DNA of 64,000 bases from the NCBI GenBank assembly GCA_016859345.1, contig CM029119.1:124001-188000 (forward strand), read 5' to 3'. The translations under genes were made by a program, and so were the position numbers. The notes under the pieces were generated by a model, which did not search any database, was not told the origin of the DNA, and saw nothing but the letters and a program-made list of their open reading frames with translations. Below, piece by piece: positions 59,670-64,000 of the stretch. How positions within the stretch are numbered: position 1 is the first letter of the stretch; each line of letters opens with the position of its first letter. The DNA comes from Istiophorus platypterus (lineage: Eukaryota; Chordata; Actinopteri; Istiophoriformes; Istiophoridae).

Positions 59670-60435
59670 AAAAAAAAGAAAAACACACTTTCACATTTAT
59701 CAAGTTGCAGCCTCATCCAAAAATCATTTAAATTCATTTTCCCCCTCAATAATCTATGCCGAATAACCCATAATCTTTACAAATTTATTAAACAAATTGA
59801 CAGAAGTGTTAAGACCCTTTGCTATGACACTCAAAATTTAGCTCAGGTGCCTCTCATTTGTCTAGATGTCTTTACAGCTTGACTGGAGTCCACTCTGGTA
59901 CGCTGAATTGATTGGAAATTATTTAGAAAGGCATCCACCTGTCTATACAAAGTCTCACAGTTGACAATGCATATCAGAGCAAAAAATAAGCAATGATTTC
60001 GAACGAACTGCTTGCAGAGCTCAGAGAAGGGATTGTGTCGAGGCACAGATCTGGGGAAGGCTGCAGGAGGTTTGGAAAAACCACCTGACCAAACTGAGCA
60101 ATCAAGGGAGAAGGGTCTTGGTGAGACAGGCGGTCAAGAACCAAATGATCACAGTTGCTTGAGCTCCAAAGATCCTGTGTGGAGATGGGAGAAACCTCCA
60201 GTAGCACAACCATCACTGCGGCACTTGACTGATCTGGGCTTTGTTGCAGAGCAGCAAAATGGATGCCTCTCCTCAGTGAAAGACACATAAAAAGAGTTTA
60301 TGAAAAAACATCCCAATGGTGAAGAGGGGTGGTGGCAGCATCATGTTGCAGGGATGGTTTTCTGGACCAAATGTTGACCTTCCAACAGAACAATGACCCT
60401 AAGCACACAGCCAAGACAACACATGAGTGGCTTAG
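59670..60435 (+). mobile_element. Tc1-like transposon (salmonid-type family), internally deleted
   Basis: The left end near 59795 has 'gacagaagtgttaagaccctttgctatgacactc', like the terminal repeat of the salmonid-type fish Tc1 family. Inside are 'gagctcagagaagggattgtgtcgaggcacagatctggggaagg', 'gtggtggcagcatcatgttg' and 'ccttccaacagaacaatgaccctaagcacacagccaagacaac', matching the transposase gene in order; the last encodes QQNNDPKHTAKTTHEW. The middle is shortened, and the 3' end is replaced by a SINE at about 60440. Confidence 0.8.
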
Positions 60436-60444
60436 GGAATCCTT

Positions 60445-60660
60445 GAGTTGCTCAGTCTGTGGCTCAGGAAGTAGAGCCACTACCAGTCAGTGGTTTGATC
60501 CCTGGCTGTGCCACTCCGCATGTTGAAGTGTTCTTGGGCAAGATACGGAACCCCAAATTGACCTTGATGTATCATTGGTGTGTAAGTGTATGTGTCCAAA
60601 TGATTTAGTGGAAGCACTGTGGTGGACTGACATATGTGGACTAGACATATTTATAGTAAA
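60445..60660 (+). repeat. tRNA-derived SINE fragment
   Basis: An A-box-like tgtggctcaggaagtagagc and a B-box-like ggtttgatccc lie about 30 bp apart, the internal Pol III promoter of tRNA-derived SINEs. Then comes the body 'gttgaagtgttcttgggcaa' and 'gatacggaaccccaaattg', as at 4280. It interrupts the Tc1 transposase gene, so it is the younger insertion. Confidence 0.7.
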
Positions 60661-60743
60661 AGGGAAGAATCTGCTCCAAGACGGAACACTGATGGGAGAC
60701 TAAAATGCTTCAGAAACTAATGCTTGGTTGGATTAGCCATTAC

Positions 60744-60810
60744 ACACACACACACACACACATAGACACACACACACACACACACACATAGACACACACA
60801 CACATACATG
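60744..60810. repeat. (CA)n microsatellite with TAGACA interruptions
   Basis: Three CA blocks split by 'tagaca', spanning about 65 bp. Confidence 0.9.
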
Positions 60811-61555
60811 CACACAGTATCACTTATTTACACTATTCTCCTCCCATTCTGTCAGTGTGAAACCACTCTAATGGGCACTACGACTGGATTCTATAGGCAA
60901 TTGAGAGAGAGGAGGCCAGCAGGTCCACACAATGAAAACCATTGTGTTCAGAAAAATCAATCAGTGCGTTTCAGTGTAATTCCATTTCATTCACAAAGGG
61001 CCGGGAAGCATCTTAAAATGGAAATGCCACTGGACTTCAAGGGGAGGAGAAAGACGGGAGAGAAGGAGGGAGGACTGAACCTATTCATTTGAGGCTGTTG
61101 TGTGTTAAGCTATCTCTCTTTCAGCACATTGTGGTTACATGCTCCTCTATGAAATGAGCTCTATGAGGCATCAGCACCATGTCTGTGTTTTGCACTTGCA
61201 GGTATTTTCTGAGGGCCAATTGATGTTCAAAACAAATTGTATTTAAACCACAGATTACAGTATGTGTGCACAGACATAAACATTGAAATGCAAATAGATA
61301 TAATTTACATGCCAATTTTCGAAACTTCTATGGTCAAGGTTTATTTCAGTTCATACAAGTGGATCAACATTTATTGAGTCCTCGTAGCAGATCTGGTATG
61401 ATTTAAGTCTATCTCGAATAAAGATTAGAAGCAATGGAATACTCTATCCCACACACTGTCATTTGTTTAGCAGACAGTTTAGCATAATTATTAGTGACAA
61501 TTTCATTACTATTGCCTCTGCACACCACCACCATAGATTTGAACTGGAAAAATCA
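60811..61555. other. Intronic DNA, no features recognised
   Basis: No coding or repeat similarity supported. Confidence 0.45.
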
Positions 61556-61564
61556 AGATGTGCT

Positions 61565-62570
61565 TGAAGTATAGACTTTCAGCTTTAATTCCAATGGTTT
61601 TTACAAAAATATCCCTTCAACCATTTAGTTATTTTTATACATAGTCCCTCATTATCAGAGGTTTAGAAGTAATTGGACAAACTAAGACAAACCTTACTGC
61701 AGCTCCCTTCAATTACTCCTTGTTTGTATGTCTTTCCATCCTCAGTTTTGTCTTAAGTAAGTGGAAAGTATGCTCAGTTGGGTGTAGAACATGTGAATAA
61801 TTTGTTGATTGAAGAATATTCCACTTCTTTACCTTGAGAAATGATTGGGTTGCTTTTGCATTTTGTTTTGGATCATTATCCATCTGAAGCACTGTCCAAT
61901 CAGTTTTGCAGCACTTGGCTGAATCTGAACAGATAGTTACAATTTATCCTGCTACTTTTATCAACAGTCACATCATTGATAGTCAGTGACCCAGTTCCAT
62001 TTGTAGTCATACATGCACATTATCATAATACTACCTCCACCATGTTTAACAGATGATGTGGCATGCTTTGGATCATGAGCCATTCCTTCACTTTTCCATA
62101 CTCTTCTCTTCCCATCATTCTGGCAAAAAACAAACATGATTTAATCTATCCTAAGAATCTTTTTCCATAACTGGCCATGTTTTTGTTAGATGTTTTCTTG
62201 CAAAGTCTAATCAGGCCTTTCTGTTCTTGAGCTCAACCAGTGGTTTGCACTTTGTCGTAAATGCTCTGTATTTACATTCATGTAGGCATCTCTAGATTGT
62301 AGACTTTTACAATGATATACCTACTGCCTGGAGATTGTTCTTGACCTGGCTAGATGTTGTGAAGAGGTTTTCCTTACCAAGGAGAACAATTGTGTGATAT
62401 ATTCCTTCTTTTTAAGAATGTACCAAATTGTTGACTTGGCCACTCCTAAAGTTTCTGCCATCTGTCTTTTGTGTTTTCAGCCTAAAATGGCCTCCTTCAC
62501 TTCAGAACGCTGAGTGCCTTTACCCACAACTGTTGTAATGGTTTTACATATCATTGATGGATTGAGGTAC
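61565..62570 (-). mobile_element. Tc1-like transposon remnant
   Basis: The left terminal repeat ('gactttcagctttaattcca ... atttttatacatagtccctcattatcag') matches the element at 1395-2720. Inside, on the minus strand, are pieces such as the codons around 'ggatcattatccatctgaag' (catalytic DNDP-like site) and 'gtaccaaattgttgacttggccac', as in the first copy. The right end is degraded. Independent insertion, strongly diverged from the copy at 1395. Confidence 0.7.
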
Positions 62571-63300
62571 TCCCTCCCCACAGGAGGAGGAACGTCTCAT
62601 CTTCACAATTTTCTTTTGGTGCCAGGCTAACTGTTTCTAAACAAATGAAAATCTCTGCCTCTCATCAAAACTATACCTCTGCCATGTTCCTAGAGCATTT
62701 ACCTAGAAAATGTGTCAACCAGTGGGAGTGAAAATGTTTGTGCTCCAAAACCCAGCCCAAATGGGTCATTTTCTAACTCAACAATTAAAAGATGTTCAGA
62801 GATTCATTTAAAGCTTGGCATTAATTGTGACATTAGCCACTCAGCTTATGCTGAGCCCATCATCAGACACTTGCTACTCAGCTCATGCCCCTTTCTCAAT
62901 ATTCCCCTACAAGATCATGAATGAACAGCAATGATGAGCAAGTGATTAACAAACAAAGCTGCTGGACTTGCATACTCAGTTGAATTTTAGCACTCCAAGC
63001 TCATTTGCACAACACAAATTTTGCACAATTTGAACATTTAAGTTGCTCTTCATTACACTGCCTGTTTTTATTAAGTTAAGTTATTTAAGTTTTTATTTTT
63101 ATATCAGGATTATTGCTGTTTTAAAGCCTATATCTATCTATCTATTTCTATATCTAGATCTATATATTTATTCACTTTTTGTAATGTCTCAGTCTTCTAA
63201 CTCCTTCTTCCTTCTGTAACTGCAGCCTGAGAATTTCACTGTTTTTCCTCAATTGAGACAATGTAAACTATAAGACTAGATACTTGAATTCTGCAAACAA
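62571..63300. other. Intronic DNA with a TATC microsatellite
   Basis: A short (TATC)n lies at about 63130-63147. Nothing else recognised. Confidence 0.5.
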
Positions 63301-63309
63301 AAATACTTT

Positions 63310-63880
63310 GTTGATGAGAGATATCCAAGGAGAAAGGTCAGATTGTTTCGAGGTGACAGAACCTTGAGGCAGATAGACTGCAACAGCAGAGGACCACATT
63401 AGGTTCCATCCCTTTCAGATAAGAACAGAAAAATTAGGCTGCAGTGGGCAAGGCTCACCAAAACTGGGCAGGTGAGGACTGGAAAACTGTTGTCTGGTCT
63501 GATGAATCTCTATTTCTGCTAAAGCATGCAGATGGCAGGGTCAGAATTTGGCATCAACAGCTTGAGTTCATGGATCAAACCGGCCTTTTGTCAACATTCC
63601 AGGCCATAATGGTGTTTGGAATGTTTTCTTTGCGCACTTTAGCTCACTTGATACCAATCAATCATGGTCTGAAGGTCAAAGCCTATCTGAGTATTGTTGC
63701 TGACCATGTGCATCCATTCATGTCCACAATTTACCTGTCTTCTAATGGCTAACTCCGGCATGATAATACACAATGTCACAAGGCAAAAGGCATCTCAGTC
63801 CATACCATGAATTCCTTTTTCTTTTTTGAGAGGCTCTACCCAGTATTAGTATGATGTTCCATATAAAGGAATTTGCCCAA
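63310..63880 (+). mobile_element. Tc1/mariner-like transposon remnant (family A)
   Basis: The frame 63444-63752 reads WAGEDWKTVVWSDESLFLLK (first catalytic Asp in WSDES), then HADGRVRIWHQQ and VFGMFSL, the central Tc1 transposase. Later codons, after a stop at 63750, continue LRHDNTQCHKAK, the second catalytic Asp region. Same family as 1-720. Both ends are decayed. Confidence 0.8.
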
Positions 63881-64000
63881 CCTAATGGGGAGTGCAGGTC
63901 TAAATTATTTATTATGTAGTTGTCTTAATGGCTACATTTTGTTAAAACAAATGACCAAAAGCAGTTTGCATATCACAGCTCAAGTAACAGGCAACATTGT

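Overview
The window looks like intronic DNA of a teleost fish, probably from a long-read assembly. The only host coding sequence I can support is one 249-bp exon on the minus strand (32831-33079). It encodes the proline-rich N-terminal region of an RBFOX-family RNA-splicing factor, and its wording is closest to RBFOX3 (NeuN). The rest is intron, or flank, filled with mobile elements of fish type: Tc1-like transposons, a Helitron, a piggyBac fragment, Ty3/gypsy, L2/Rex1-like LINE pieces, tRNA-derived SINE pieces, and many CA/TG microsatellites. There are no bacterial-style genes, operons, CRISPR arrays or rRNA.

Layout. 1-2720: two Tc1-like remnants. 3180-4410: a plus-strand Ty3/gypsy RT/RNase H remnant and a SINE tail. 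4438-6449: a 2.0-kb solo LTR with 8-bp inverted ends and a 4-bp target duplication. 6600-8600, continuing at 25112 and again at 28766: a minus-strand Ty3/gypsy remnant split by an endogenous retrovirus (ERV). 8614-28765: the ERV array. 32180-32740: LINE. 32831-33079: rbfox exon. 33400-34070: piggyBac. 34650-35215 and 39350-39930: two copies of one dispersed repeat. 36540-37715: Helitron. 43543-45198: a perfect (AC)828 tract, followed by a truncated second copy of the 2-kb LTR. 45907-64000: mostly featureless intron with SINE/LINE tails, an inverted 0.4-kb repeat pair, two perfect hairpins and further Tc1 copies.

The centrepiece is the ERV array: LTR1-gag-pol-LTR2-gag-pol-LTR3-flank-(3' half of pol)-LTR4-flank. 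It has class I (gammaretrovirus-like) hallmarks: a tRNA-Pro primer site, a YVDD reverse transcriptase, a GPY/F integrase tail, a PPPY motif in Gag and a 4-bp target duplication (ACGG). ACGG occurs only at the outer borders, and the gypsy gag it interrupts reads in one frame across the site. One integration was therefore amplified in place: by LTR-LTR recombination, and by a separate 3.65-kb tandem duplication that also copied 612 bp of flank. The capsid gene is truncated and env is absent. In its place are four short ORFs, three of them hydrophobic, behind a good splice acceptor; they are kept in all three copies. No copy is intact. The many small indels in copies 2 and 3 may partly be consensus errors.
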